From Pseudomonadota bacterium (lineage in GTDB: Bacteria; Desulfobacterota; Desulfobulbia; Desulfobulbales; DAOVYS01), in NCBI GenBank assembly GCA_030635485.1, contig DAOVYS010000115.1, forward strand, positions 1 through 8,043: a stretch of DNA of 8,043 nucleotides, read 5' to 3'. The notes beneath the pieces are model-generated. The model was given only the letters and a program-made list of their open reading frames with translations, had not been told where the DNA came from and made no database searches. Positions 1 through 6,270 of the stretch are shown here, one piece after another. A program made the position numbers and the translations under genes. Each line of letters opens with the position of its first letter. The first letter of the stretch is position 1.

Positions 1-813
1 CCTCTTAGAGTCATCTTCCGGCCAATTCGGTCTAATTACCACGGAACTGAACAGATCCAAATTGTAAAGCGCCCGCTGGTTATTCTGAATTCTTGTAAGG
101 GAATAAAGTTCACCGGACTTTACCTTTATTTCCCGAGTTATAATCTGAGCGGCAACCGACTCATTGCCGTTGACCAACACACCGGAGATTTGGAACTGAA
201 CACCCGGATCAATTTTTAATCGTAGTTCCGCCTGATGTTCCACTTTATAGATCTGCACATCCCCACGGATTCGAACCTGACCGTACCCGTGGTCCGCAAA
301 GGATCTTGAAAGGAGCTTCTTGGTGGAATTGTAGGCCGTGGTGTCAAAGATATCACCCACATTTAAGGGAAGATCTTCAAGAACTTTGTAGAGCCAGTCA
401 ACTTCACAGCCCGATGTGTCAATTTCAAATAAAACAACACGGGTAGGTTCACCCTCGTCAATATCCAGACGAATTGATGCGCCGGTTTCACCATTACCAC
501 CTGTAGACAAAGTCTCGGAGATTTTGATATCATAATAGCCTGCGGAATGATACAACTGGACGACACGCTCCAGGTCCCCCTCAAACGTCACGGAATCAAA
601 GAGGGCATCCTTCCAGAATGCCATTCCCCTTGCCTTTGTGATCATGAATTCCTTGATTTCATCACTACTGAAACGGGAGGCGCCGGTAATGACCACTCTG
701 GAGACATGATTCTCCTCCTGATCCCCGCTATCAGTATTCCAGGCAGAGAGTGGTAAAGGACACAGTAAGAGCATGCCCCATGAGAGTATGAATAGGAATC
801 TGGATAGAGACAC
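1..813 (-). CDS. TamA/BamA-like outer-membrane assembly protein, N-terminal part (cut by window edge)
   Basis: Reading the minus strand from 813 gives 271 open codons that continue past the left edge. Residues 1-23 form a signal peptide (SLSRF, then a Leu-rich core ending LPLSA), so the protein is exported. Three consecutive POTRA-like modules follow, at about 38-118, 122-205 and 206-271. Each starts with a β-strand such as 'VSRVVITG' or 'FQISGVLVNG', and the third reaches the 'RALYNLDLFSSVVI' helix–strand typical of the last POTRA before the β-barrel. Three POTRAs and a total of about 270 residues before the barrel fit TamA better than BamA, which has five. The role (family knowledge) is insertion of β-barrel or autotransporter proteins into the outer membrane. 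The start is GTG at 811-813; it alone gives a basic n-region before the hydrophobic core, whereas the ATG at 772-774 would cut the core in half. No strong ribosome-binding site is visible. The barrel is outside the window, so TamA versus a generic D15 surface antigen stays open. Confidence 0.85.
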   Translation of the reverse strand, partial: MSLSRFLFILSWGMLLLCPLPLSAWNTDSGDQEENHVSRVVITGASRFSSDEIKEFMITKARGMAFWKDALFDSVTFEGDLERVVQLYHSAGYYDIKISETLSTGGNGETGASIRLDIDEGEPTRVVLFEIDTSGCEVDWLYKVLEDLPLNVGDIFDTTAYNSTKKLLSRSFADHGYGQVRIRGDVQIYKVEHQAELRLKIDPGVQFQISGVLVNGNESVAAQIITREIKVKSGELYSLTRIQNNQRALYNLDLFSSVVIRPNWPEDDSKR

Positions 814-841
814 GGCGTGTGTGTTTGTTATTTCTCTAAAA

Positions 842-867
842 GGTTAAAACCTTCGCCTTTAGGCGAA
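842..867 (-). other. Paired small hairpins just upstream of the TamA-like gene
   Basis: Two adjacent dyads are visible: TTCGCC (852-857), loop TTTA, GGCGAA (862-867), and GGTT (842-845), AA, AACC (848-851). Read on the minus strand, the 6-bp stem is followed by GGTTTTAACCTTTT. It lies 38 nt before the GTG start of the TamA-like gene. It could be a weak terminator for transcripts from the deacetylase operon or a leader hairpin. The stem is short and the T-run is broken, so the function is uncertain. Confidence 0.35.
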
Positions 868-891
868 TAACTTCTAGTCAGCAGTTATTTT

Positions 892-1040
892 TTGAATGAT
901 GAATGTCGAACAGGGAATGTCGAATGATGAAGAGAGGAAATTTTCAATAGATATTCTGATTATCAAGAAAGTGAAAAATAGATAATGACAAGTACCTTAC
1001 TTCGATATTCGACATTCCCTGTTCGACATTCATCATTCAA
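892..1040. repeat. 149-bp inverted-repeat element (MITE-like) with 41-bp arms
   Basis: The left arm 892-932 and right arm 1000-1040 are reverse complements over 41 bp with three mismatches, all near the inner end; the outer 34 bp are perfect. Each arm is internally repetitive: GAATGTCGAA occurs at 901-910 and 915-924 (14-bp period), GAATGATGAA at 894-903 and 922-931, and the complements recur at 1008-1017 and 1022-1031. The 67-nt spacer (933-999) is AT-rich with no ORF. The element sits between two same-strand genes. The size and perfect outer arms resemble a non-autonomous MITE-like repeat; a transcript would fold into a very long hairpin. No target-site duplication is evident. Whether it occurs elsewhere in the genome cannot be seen here. 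Confidence 0.8.
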
Positions 1041-1119
1041 TTGGCGCTTATTGATACTGAAATGGTTACGTTTTGTTCTATATAACTTTTTTGTATTGCA
1101 CCCCGTCAGGCTAAGCATT

Positions 1120-1147
1120 GACAATTAACAATTGATTATTAATTGTC
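1120..1147. repeat. AT-rich dyad downstream of the deacetylase
   Basis: GACAATTAA (1120-1128) and TTAATTGTC (1139-1147) are perfect 9-bp inverted arms around a 10-nt loop that itself contains CAATTG. The dyad lies 38 nt past the deacetylase stop codon (minus strand). It may be a repeat remnant or an inefficient transcription end signal; no clean T-run follows on either strand. Confidence 0.45.
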
Positions 1148-1184
1148 GTTTGTAAAGTCCAACCGATTTGGTCATTCCGGCACG

Positions 1185-2300
1185 TTAAGGTCTGATAAGC
1201 AGCCAGAAACGGATGGCCGTCCTGCCTGTATCTTTTTCCCTTGCGCTCACTGCAACACGATTTGAACGTCTTTTGAGGACAGAAGAATTAGCAACACAGA
1301 CAACATCCTTTTCAAGAGTTCCCTTATTCCATCCCACTTCACTCACATAGATACCAAAAGTGGAGGTCCTGTATCTTTCAGGATGAATAAGACGAGCGCA
1401 GAAACAAGACGGCGCCGGCTCGGTAAATGGATCGATATCCGGCGTGATATCGGCAATGGGCAGGTCAACCCTTTCCAGCACCGACTTGAAGTGGTCCATG
1501 GAGGCCCAGTCGTTCCCGAGGATCGGTTCTCTTGGAACCATGAAGGGATCGGTCTGTTCACTCACAGAACCAGGGTCCTGAGTAAAGACAGCTTCATACC
1601 CCCGGGCCCTCACCTCCTCCATGACTATAGAGTTATATTCACCGTAAGGAAGGGCAAGATACCCGGGCCTATTCCCAAGTTCTTTTAATAAAATCTCCGA
1701 CCCTTTCGCAAGATCGGCCGCTATCCACGCCCGATAAGCGGCATCATCCATGCCGTCGGGCCGATCGGCAAGTCTGTGGTGAGAATATGTGTGGTCCTGA
1801 ATATCCACCCCAACGGCAGCCAGTTCACGCGCTTGATCCCAGGAGATAAAATCCTGATATTTACGGTTAACCGCCTCTACATTTAAAAAAAGGGTGAATG
1901 GATACCCAAAGGATTTCAGAACAGGCCAGGCCTCGTTATAAACGCTCAAATATCCGTCATCGATTGTGATCACAGCCGCCTTTTCCGGAAGCGGTTGGCC
2001 GCTTTTAAGCGCATTTACAAGAGCGGAGAGTGGGATGACCTGATAATCATGATCTTTAAGATAGGACATCTGTTCATGGAAACGATCCACACCGACATTA
2101 GTGGTAGGATACCGGCTTTCACCAAAGCGATGATAGATAAAAATCGTCACATTGCCAGAGGCTGAGTCGGAAGCTCCGGCTCCTGATCCATAAGACAGGA
2201 CCTGAAGAAAAAGAGTGAGAATGAGACAAGTCTGAAAAACTGTGAGTAGTTTGCTGCTATAATAGAAACAACTTTTCCTTTTATCGATTCCGGATATCAT
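1185..2300 (-). CDS. Secreted NodB-type polysaccharide deacetylase (PgaB/IcaB-like)
   Basis: The 371-residue protein begins with a basic stretch (KRK) and a hydrophobic segment (about 18-37) ending near 'GSGAGASDS', a signal peptide or membrane anchor. The NodB fold follows. Motif 1 is 'TIDDGY', with D114 the likely catalytic base and D115 a metal ligand. Motif 2 is 'DHTYSHH', with H170 and H174 the other ligands. Motif 3 is 'ALPYGEYN' (216-223), which lacks the Arg of classic chitin deacetylases, as in the PgaB/IcaB branch. 'IFIYHRFG' at 53-60 is the usual entry strand. Residues from about 300 form a further, probably β-rich domain ('RTSTFGIYVSEVGWNKG', '…SNRVAVSARE'), function unknown. The family removes N-acetyl groups from GlcNAc polymers in a metal-dependent reaction, here probably in the periplasm. 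The gene starts 24 nt after the glucosaminidase stop codon, implying one operon. The only purine-rich stretch, GGAAGGGGGG, is 16 nt before the ATG, so initiation may rely on coupling. The exact substrate is not deducible. Confidence 0.88.
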   Translation of the reverse strand: MISGIDKRKSCFYYSSKLLTVFQTCLILTLFLQVLSYGSGAGASDSASGNVTIFIYHRFGESRYPTTNVGVDRFHEQMSYLKDHDYQVIPLSALVNALKSGQPLPEKAAVITIDDGYLSVYNEAWPVLKSFGYPFTLFLNVEAVNRKYQDFISWDQARELAAVGVDIQDHTYSHHRLADRPDGMDDAAYRAWIAADLAKGSEILLKELGNRPGYLALPYGEYNSIVMEEVRARGYEAVFTQDPGSVSEQTDPFMVPREPILGNDWASMDHFKSVLERVDLPIADITPDIDPFTEPAPSCFCARLIHPERYRTSTFGIYVSEVGWNKGTLEKDVVCVANSSVLKRRSNRVAVSAREKDTGRTAIRFWLLIRP

Positions 2301-2324
2301 CTTTCTATCTAACAGCCCCCCTTC

Positions 2325-3545
2325 CTACAGCCTCTTTTTGGGCGAATCATTAATAAGAAAAACCTTGTTATCGGCTTTATGGCCGGTTGCAGCTGTAGTA
2401 GCAGCCGCATTCACCTTATCCGCACTGACCAGAAAACACTTATCATAGTCTCTGAGATTGTTCTGATGAATTATGGTCCGTACACTCCATACATATTCTT
2501 CTCTCTGGATAGAATATTTACTCAACCCTTTGGCCAGAAGAGCGGAATCCATGGTTTCCTGACGCATTCTGCGAAATCCATCGTAAACCGAAAGCCGATT
2601 CAGATTTAAAATATACGCCTGTACCGAATCCAGAATGGAATCATAGATTGCGATCTTGTGTTTCTTTCCGTTATCCCTTTTGGCCGGAATAATTCCTTCC
2701 TCACCCCAGGTCCATATTCCAAACAGGTTGTTGCCGGTTGAAGCAAATCTCGAAGTGCCCCACGAAGACTCAATGGCCCCCTGTGCCATAATCAGACTTA
2801 CCGGCACTACATTAACACGCCTCATTAATTCGTCTGCCATGGATGATCTGTATTTCACAGTAAAAAACCGCAAAAGATCCGCCTCCTCGGAAGTCAATCC
2901 GGCCTGCCAGGAATCGCTGCCGTCTCCAAAATCAAGTTCCGCCGGATCAACGCCTATCTTTTCGATGATCCTCCGAAGAGCATCCCTTTCCTGTTCCACG
3001 TATGTCAATGCGGTCAGAGCAACGGGAAGCAGTGTATTAAGAAACAGCTTTTTCTTTGTTGCCACATCCACCTGTCCAAAGACGGGGAAACCGGAAACAA
3101 GCACTGCCGGAATTTCGGAACCGCCACGGATATCCCACAAATTCCACTCCTTGAGTCGACCGATCAACTCATTAGAGGAACCAGCATCAAACCTGTCAAC
3201 ACGTGGAAACTCATTCGAAAAAAAACGGCTCCTTATCAAAAGGGCCTGTTCCGACGCCGCCTTTAATGATCCTTTGGTTATGATTACAGCCTGCTCCGTG
3301 ACGGACGGAATATCTTCAACCACTCTGTTGGAAGAAGAGAGAAACATACTAAACGCCAGAAGAAATATTGAGACAAACGCGACCACTACGCCGGCCCGCT
3401 TGAATTTCCTGTCAACCTGACTGACGTAACCGGTCAGAGAATCGGTCAACCCTTCGGATATTTCCCTCAAATCATCCGCAACTGAAACAGCGGGACAACA
3501 CTCTTCATCCATTCCTGCAAAATTGTTGCTAACTAAATGTTCCAT
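2325..3545 (-). CDS. Membrane-anchored Bax/GH73-type N-acetylglucosaminidase
   Basis: The 406-residue protein has a cytoplasmic N-terminus of about 50 residues (with a CC pair at 16-17), one membrane helix (about 51-70, 'AGVVVAFVSIFLLAFSMFL') and a periplasmic remainder. Residues 164-200 ('KKKLFLNTLLPVALTA', then an acidic-basic helix) match the helical segment preceding the catalytic domain in Bax-family proteins. The catalytic core at about 245-365 has 'AIESSWGTSRFA', with E259 as the predicted acid, then 'GNNLFGIWTW' and a late 'EEYVWSVRTII' helix. Family knowledge: GH73 enzymes cleave GlcNAc-β-1,4 bonds in peptidoglycan or related glycans. The C-terminal about 30 residues (Ala/Thr-rich, ending SPKKRL) are low complexity. 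It is the first gene of an operon with the deacetylase. GAGG lies 13 nt before the ATG, rather far for a ribosome-binding site. Peptidoglycan remodelling is the default reading; processing of a secreted GlcNAc polymer with its partner is an alternative. Confidence 0.87.
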   Translation of the reverse strand: MEHLVSNNFAGMDEECCPAVSVADDLREISEGLTDSLTGYVSQVDRKFKRAGVVVAFVSIFLLAFSMFLSSSNRVVEDIPSVTEQAVIITKGSLKAASEQALLIRSRFFSNEFPRVDRFDAGSSNELIGRLKEWNLWDIRGGSEIPAVLVSGFPVFGQVDVATKKKLFLNTLLPVALTALTYVEQERDALRRIIEKIGVDPAELDFGDGSDSWQAGLTSEEADLLRFFTVKYRSSMADELMRRVNVVPVSLIMAQGAIESSWGTSRFASTGNNLFGIWTWGEEGIIPAKRDNGKKHKIAIYDSILDSVQAYILNLNRLSVYDGFRRMRQETMDSALLAKGLSKYSIQREEYVWSVRTIIHQNNLRDYDKCFLVSADKVNAAATTAATGHKADNKVFLINDSPKKRL

Positions 3546-3581
3546 GTTCTAACAAATACCTCAAATAAATACGTGACACAT

Positions 3582-3645
3582 AAAAAAACAAAACCACTTA
3601 CCAGGAGTAGAGGTTATTAATACTCACCTACCCGATTAGTGGTTT
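3582..3645 (-). terminator. Terminator-like stem-loop with T7 run in the leader of the glucosaminidase operon (possible attenuator)
   Basis: On the minus strand AAACCACT (3645-3638) pairs with AGTGGTTT (3598-3591). An inner stem GGGTAG (3633-3628) pairs with CTACTC (3610-3605), with one G·U. The structure is followed by T, G and seven Ts (3588-3582). It ends 37 nt before the glucosaminidase ATG, on that gene's own strand and downstream of the best candidate promoter (3667-3695). A terminator placed there would act inside the leader, as in attenuators or riboswitches. I do not recognise a known riboswitch class; the c-di-GMP-I consensus was compared and does not fit. Confidence 0.45.
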
Positions 3646-3666
3646 AAACTGACTCAAGCGATAATC

Positions 3667-3695
3667 TGTATACCAGTATGGGCAATAAAAATCAA
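3667..3695 (-). promoter_or_regulatory. Candidate sigma-70 promoter (extended -10) for the glucosaminidase–deacetylase operon
   Basis: On the minus strand TTGATT (3695-3690), a 17-bp spacer and TATACA (3672-3667) are preceded by TG one base upstream of the -10, giving an extended -10 (TGGTATACA). Predicted transcription would begin near 3660, leaving a leader of about 115 nt that contains the terminator-like stem-loop. Each hexamer matches consensus at four of six bases, so this is a candidate only. Confidence 0.4.
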
Positions 3696-3713
3696 GAAAG
3701 AAAATAAGGGGCC

Positions 3714-3731
3714 GGATATTCGAGAATATCC
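3714..3731. promoter_or_regulatory. 18-bp dyad, candidate operator between divergent genes
   Basis: GGATATTC, GA, GAATATCC gives perfect 8-bp half-sites around two bases. It lies about 19 bp upstream of the candidate minus-strand -35 box (centre near -62), an activator-like position, and about 70 bp upstream of the TATAAT box facing the kinase. It could bind a dimeric regulator acting on one or both genes. The remaining sequence of the 314-nt divergent region (3546-3859) holds nothing else I can support. Confidence 0.4.
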
Positions 3732-3801
3732 AGATCGCACCAACATCCTTGAAAATTTCCACCACATCAGGTACGCTATCATCCGATTGTTGTTTTCCCC
3801 T

Positions 3802-3807
3802 TATAAT
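3802..3807 (+). promoter_or_regulatory. TATAAT -10 box facing the hybrid kinase
   Basis: A perfect TATAAT sits 52 nt upstream of the ATG at 3860 in AT-rich DNA. No good -35 hexamer lies 16-18 bp upstream (the 17-bp position reads TCATCC), so activation or another promoter is possible. If used, transcription would start near 3814, which argues against a kinase start at the TTG at 3749. Confidence 0.35.
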
Positions 3808-3859
3808 TTTTATTTTTCGACAAAATCCGTACCCAAAAAGGGTTAACATCCGGCACATC

Positions 3860-5494
3860 ATGAATCTGAAAAATAGTGCTACAGTTAAATGGTCTTCAGA
3901 GGTCAGTGCGTACGAAATACTACATTCCTTGCCGGATGCGGTATTTACCACCGATCGCCAGATGCGGATCAATTATTTCAACCTGGCTGCAAGCAAAATA
4001 ACAGGATTCAGGCCTGAAGAAGCCATAGGAATGTACTGCAAAGATGTTTTAAAGACCAATACCTGTGAAACGGAATGCCATATCAAGAAAGCGCTCGATG
4101 CTAATCAAAATATCTTTAATATCGAAACAGTAATAACAACGGCCTGGGAAACAAATCCTACCATACTCATAAACGCTTCACTCCTCTCGGACTCATCCGG
4201 ATATGTGGTAGGATATCTGCATGTCTTTAGAGATATTTCACCACTGAAAAAAATTATGTCAGACCTGGAAATCTCCCGTAATGATCTGGCTGAAAGAAAT
4301 GTTGAACTGGATAGAACGCTCAAGGAGTTGAAATCCACGCAAAGACAACTCCTGCACGCACAAAAGATGGAATCGATGGGAATACTGGCAGGGGGAATTG
4401 CCCATGATTTTAACAATATTTTAAGTGGGATACTGGGATATGCGTCCCTTCTCAAACTCAAGATCGACACCGAGAACCCCCTTTACAAGTATGCGGATAC
4501 GATAGAACAATCGGCCGTCAAGGCTTCCAGCCTGACACAACACTTATTGACCTTCAGCCGCGGCGGCACCTATAAACTCGAAATCATGAATGTCAACCGG
4601 TCAATTAAGGCAACCATTGACATCCTTGACAGAACCATATCTAAAAAAATCCAAATAAAAAAATCACTCGCCTCTGATCTCTGGACGGTGGAGGCAGACC
4701 CGTCACAAATCGAACAGGTCCTGCTGAACATATGTATCAATGCCCGCGATGCCATGCCAAACGGCGGCAAGATCACCATGACGACCGAAAACTTTCATTT
4801 TACAGGCAGAGAGATTAATTACAGCCATCTGGGGATAAAAAAAGGGGAATATGTAAAAATATCGATCTCAGACACTGGAGAGGGTATACCTCTGGAGATT
4901 CAGAACAAGATATTTGATCCTTTTTTTACCACTAAAGATGCAGACAAGGGAACAGGGCTGGGACTTTCCATGGCATATGGAGTTATCAAAACCCATGAAG
5001 GTCATATTAATATGGAAAGCACGCTTGGCAAAGGCACAACCTTTGAAATTCTTCTTCCCATGTCCGACAAGATAAAAGAGAAGCGCTCGTCTGAAGCCGA
5101 TCCGAAGATTGCCGGAGGGCGCGAGACAATACTCCTGGTTGACGATGAAGAGGTGGTAAGAGAACTGGGGCAGGAAATACTCGAGGACAAGGGTTACTCA
5201 GTGCTTCTGGCAACCGACGGCTTAGACGGCATTGAACAGTATAAAAAGAACAAGGAGATAATCGATTTAATCATCCTCGACATGATAATGCCCAAGATGG
5301 ACGGGATAGAGACTTATAAACATCTTAAAAAAATAAACCCTTCCCTCAAAATTCTCATATCGAGCGGTTACAGCCATGACAGTGACGATCAGGAAGATCT
5401 TCGAATCAAAGCAGAAGGGTACCTTCATAAACCGTATAAGATAGAAGAACTTACCAAAATAGTCAGACAAATTTTAGACAAGCGAGATTCTTGA
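3860..5494 (+). CDS. Soluble hybrid histidine kinase, PAS–HisKA–HATPase–REC
   Basis: From ATG 3860 the protein has 544 residues and no membrane segment. A PAS domain (about 14-128, 'ILHSLPDAVFTTD', ending 'GYLHVFRDISPLK') leads into a coiled coil (129-168). The HisKA H-box is 'GIAHDFNNIL' with phosphoacceptor H182. The HATPase_c domain has N-box 'NICINARDAM', G1 'DTGEGIP' (338-344), F-box 'FDPFFTTK' and G2 'GTGLGLSMAYG' (364-374). The C-terminal receiver (423-540) has acidic D428/D429, phospho-site D474 ('LIILDMIMP'), S501/S502 and K524 ('HKPY'). All key residues are intact. The PAS domain carries C60, C69 and C73. It is presumably an ATP-dependent phosphorelay sensor responding to a cytoplasmic cue; the last domain is a receiver with no output, so an Hpt protein or response regulator elsewhere is expected. 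A TTG at 3749 would add 37 residues without domain character, so ATG is preferred, although its ribosome-binding site is weak (AAGGG lies 17 nt away). No partner gene is adjacent. Confidence 0.9.
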   Translation: MNLKNSATVKWSSEVSAYEILHSLPDAVFTTDRQMRINYFNLAASKITGFRPEEAIGMYCKDVLKTNTCETECHIKKALDANQNIFNIETVITTAWETNPTILINASLLSDSSGYVVGYLHVFRDISPLKKIMSDLEISRNDLAERNVELDRTLKELKSTQRQLLHAQKMESMGILAGGIAHDFNNILSGILGYASLLKLKIDTENPLYKYADTIEQSAVKASSLTQHLLTFSRGGTYKLEIMNVNRSIKATIDILDRTISKKIQIKKSLASDLWTVEADPSQIEQVLLNICINARDAMPNGGKITMTTENFHFTGREINYSHLGIKKGEYVKISISDTGEGIPLEIQNKIFDPFFTTKDADKGTGLGLSMAYGVIKTHEGHINMESTLGKGTTFEILLPMSDKIKEKRSSEADPKIAGGRETILLVDDEEVVRELGQEILEDKGYSVLLATDGLDGIEQYKKNKEIIDLIILDMIMPKMDGIETYKHLKKINPSLKILISSGYSHDSDDQEDLRIKAEGYLHKPYKIEELTKIVRQILDKRDS

Positions 5495-5559
5495 GCCTTT
5501 TATGAATCCGACCACTAAGGCAACAGAACCGTGTCGGTCTCAGTCTCAAAATGTCACAT

Positions 5560-5608
5560 TGACTTATTCCGAAGTCAGACAAAATTAAACACCGCACAAT
5601 TTTCTGAC
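5560..5608. other. Overlapping imperfect stem-loops between the convergent kinase and dodecin genes
   Basis: TGACTT (5560-5565) and AAGTCA (5572-5577) form a 6-bp stem with a 6-nt loop. Overlapping it, GTCAGACAAAATT (5574-5586) and AATTTTCTGAC (5598-5608) form an 11-bp stem with a two-base bulge. The two structures are mutually exclusive. They lie where transcripts of both convergent genes should end, but neither is GC-rich nor followed by a clear T-run, so a termination role is only a guess. Confidence 0.3.
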
Positions 5609-5645
5609 CGGAATGATGTTGCCGATCTTACCAGGACCCCCTTTT

Positions 5646-5858
5646 TTAATCGTCGCCCTCAAACTTGAAAGAAACCTTCACCTTTGCCCGGTAAGCGAGG
5701 ACCTTTCCGTTATCCAACTGCATATCCAATTCGACCACTTCGGCAATGCGAAGATCACGCAATGATTGCGAAGCCCTCTCCACAGCCGCTACAGCAGCCT
5801 TTTCCCACGACTCGGTACTCGTTCCAACCAACTCGATTATCTTGTACACACTCTCCAT
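5646..5858 (-). CDS. Dodecin family protein (variant without flavin-stacking Trp)
   Basis: The 70-residue protein has the family's usual length and fold order: strand 'ESVYKIIELVGTS', helix 'SWEKAAVAAVERASQSL', then strands 'IAEVVELDMQL' and 'KVLAYRAKVKVSFKFE'. Dodecins assemble as hollow 12-mers, and many store or buffer flavins. At the positions of the stacking Trp and the flavin-binding Gln of archaeal dodecin this protein has I38 and R57. It therefore resembles the subgroup that, as I recall, includes mycobacterial Rv0379 ('calcium dodecin'), so flavin binding should not be assumed. The start is well defined: AGGAGG (5867-5872) lies 8 nt before the ATG, the best ribosome-binding site in the window. 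It is monocistronic and convergent with the kinase. The C-terminus ends with acidic EGDD. No promoter could be assigned with confidence. Confidence 0.92.
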   Translation of the reverse strand: MESVYKIIELVGTSTESWEKAAVAAVERASQSLRDLRIAEVVELDMQLDNGKVLAYRAKVKVSFKFEGDD

Positions 5859-5994
5859 AATCTCACCCTCCTTTTGCCCACGTATTCAATAATCCTGCAG
5901 GCACTAGTATGATTGACCTATCCGAACCCCGCACATAACCCGGACATAACTGATCACGGGGCAAAGCAACCAGACAACGGTTATCCCCCTTACC

Positions 5995-6040
5995 GTGTAA
6001 GCGGTCACAGGTGGTGCAGAAGGCCTGTGATCGCTTACAC
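5995..6040. repeat. REP-like hairpin with 17-bp arms (copy 1)
   Basis: GTGTAAGCGGTCACAGG (5995-6011) and CCTGTGATCGCTTACAC (6024-6040) are inverted arms with a single G/T mismatch (a G·U pair in RNA) around a 12-nt loop. It is the strongest hairpin in the window. No T-run follows on either strand, so it is not a standard terminator. Size and shape are those of REP-type palindromes. A degenerate copy lies at 7063-7105. It sits between the divergent dodecin and mlaE genes; the rest of this 412-nt gap (5859-6270) shows only a weak candidate promoter near 6189. Confidence 0.8.
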
Positions 6041-6188
6041 CCGGACTGCGCCTGACGAGTATCTTTTAATTGTGTGCCGGGCACGGCTCGATAAACTGAT
6101 GGATATGTTCATGCTAGCACATCTTCAACCATATGTACAAATTTCCGGTAAAAATTCATCCGCGGCGCATCTTCCACCCATTCGACAC

Positions 6189-6217
6189 TTGCAATTTTAG
6201 GATTTCAGGGATATTTT
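6189..6217 (+). promoter_or_regulatory. Weak candidate promoter for mlaE–mlaF
   Basis: TTGCAA (6189-6194), a 17-bp spacer and TATTTT (6212-6217) give four of six consensus matches in each hexamer. Transcription would start near 6224, about 47 nt before the mlaE ATG. This is the best sigma-70-like pair in the gap, but matches of this quality occur often by chance. Confidence 0.28.
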
Positions 6218-6270
6218 CTCTCTAAACAAACCCACCCATTCATCCTCTTGGTTCAAGGGATTCTTGATTA

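Noticed and set aside
772..774. ATG as the start of the TamA-like protein
   Set aside because: It removes the basic N-terminus and half of the hydrophobic core of the signal peptide; GTG 811-813 gives a complete one.
2656..3420. Plus-strand ORF of 254 codons
   Set aside because: It lies wholly antisense to the glucosaminidase gene, whose catalytic motifs are clear; its Ser/Thr-rich translation is a frame shadow.
3599..3645. Leader read as a c-di-GMP-I (GEMM) riboswitch because of GGGTAGGTGAG
   Set aside because: Only the GGTAGGT-like string matches; the tetraloop/receptor parts and the conserved CGCAAAG-type core are absent.
3749..3859. TTG-started N-terminal extension of the histidine kinase (37 extra residues)
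   Set aside because: It would start with a poor TTG without a ribosome-binding site, it overlaps the TATAAT box at 3802, and the added residues have no PAS character. ATG 3860 gives the normal domain start.
3628..3972. Minus-strand ORF of 114 codons in the divergent region
   Set aside because: It overlaps the start of the kinase on the opposite strand, has no recognisable domain or ribosome-binding site, and covers the palindrome and promoter elements.
5995..6040. Hairpin read as an intrinsic terminator
   Set aside because: No T-run follows on either strand, and it lies upstream of both divergent genes; a REP-type repeat fits better.
5913..6200. Plus-strand ORF of 95 codons in the 5859-6270 gap
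   Set aside because: It runs straight through the REP-like hairpin, the composition (His, Pro, Tyr rich) is not protein-like, and no ribosome-binding site or family match is apparent.
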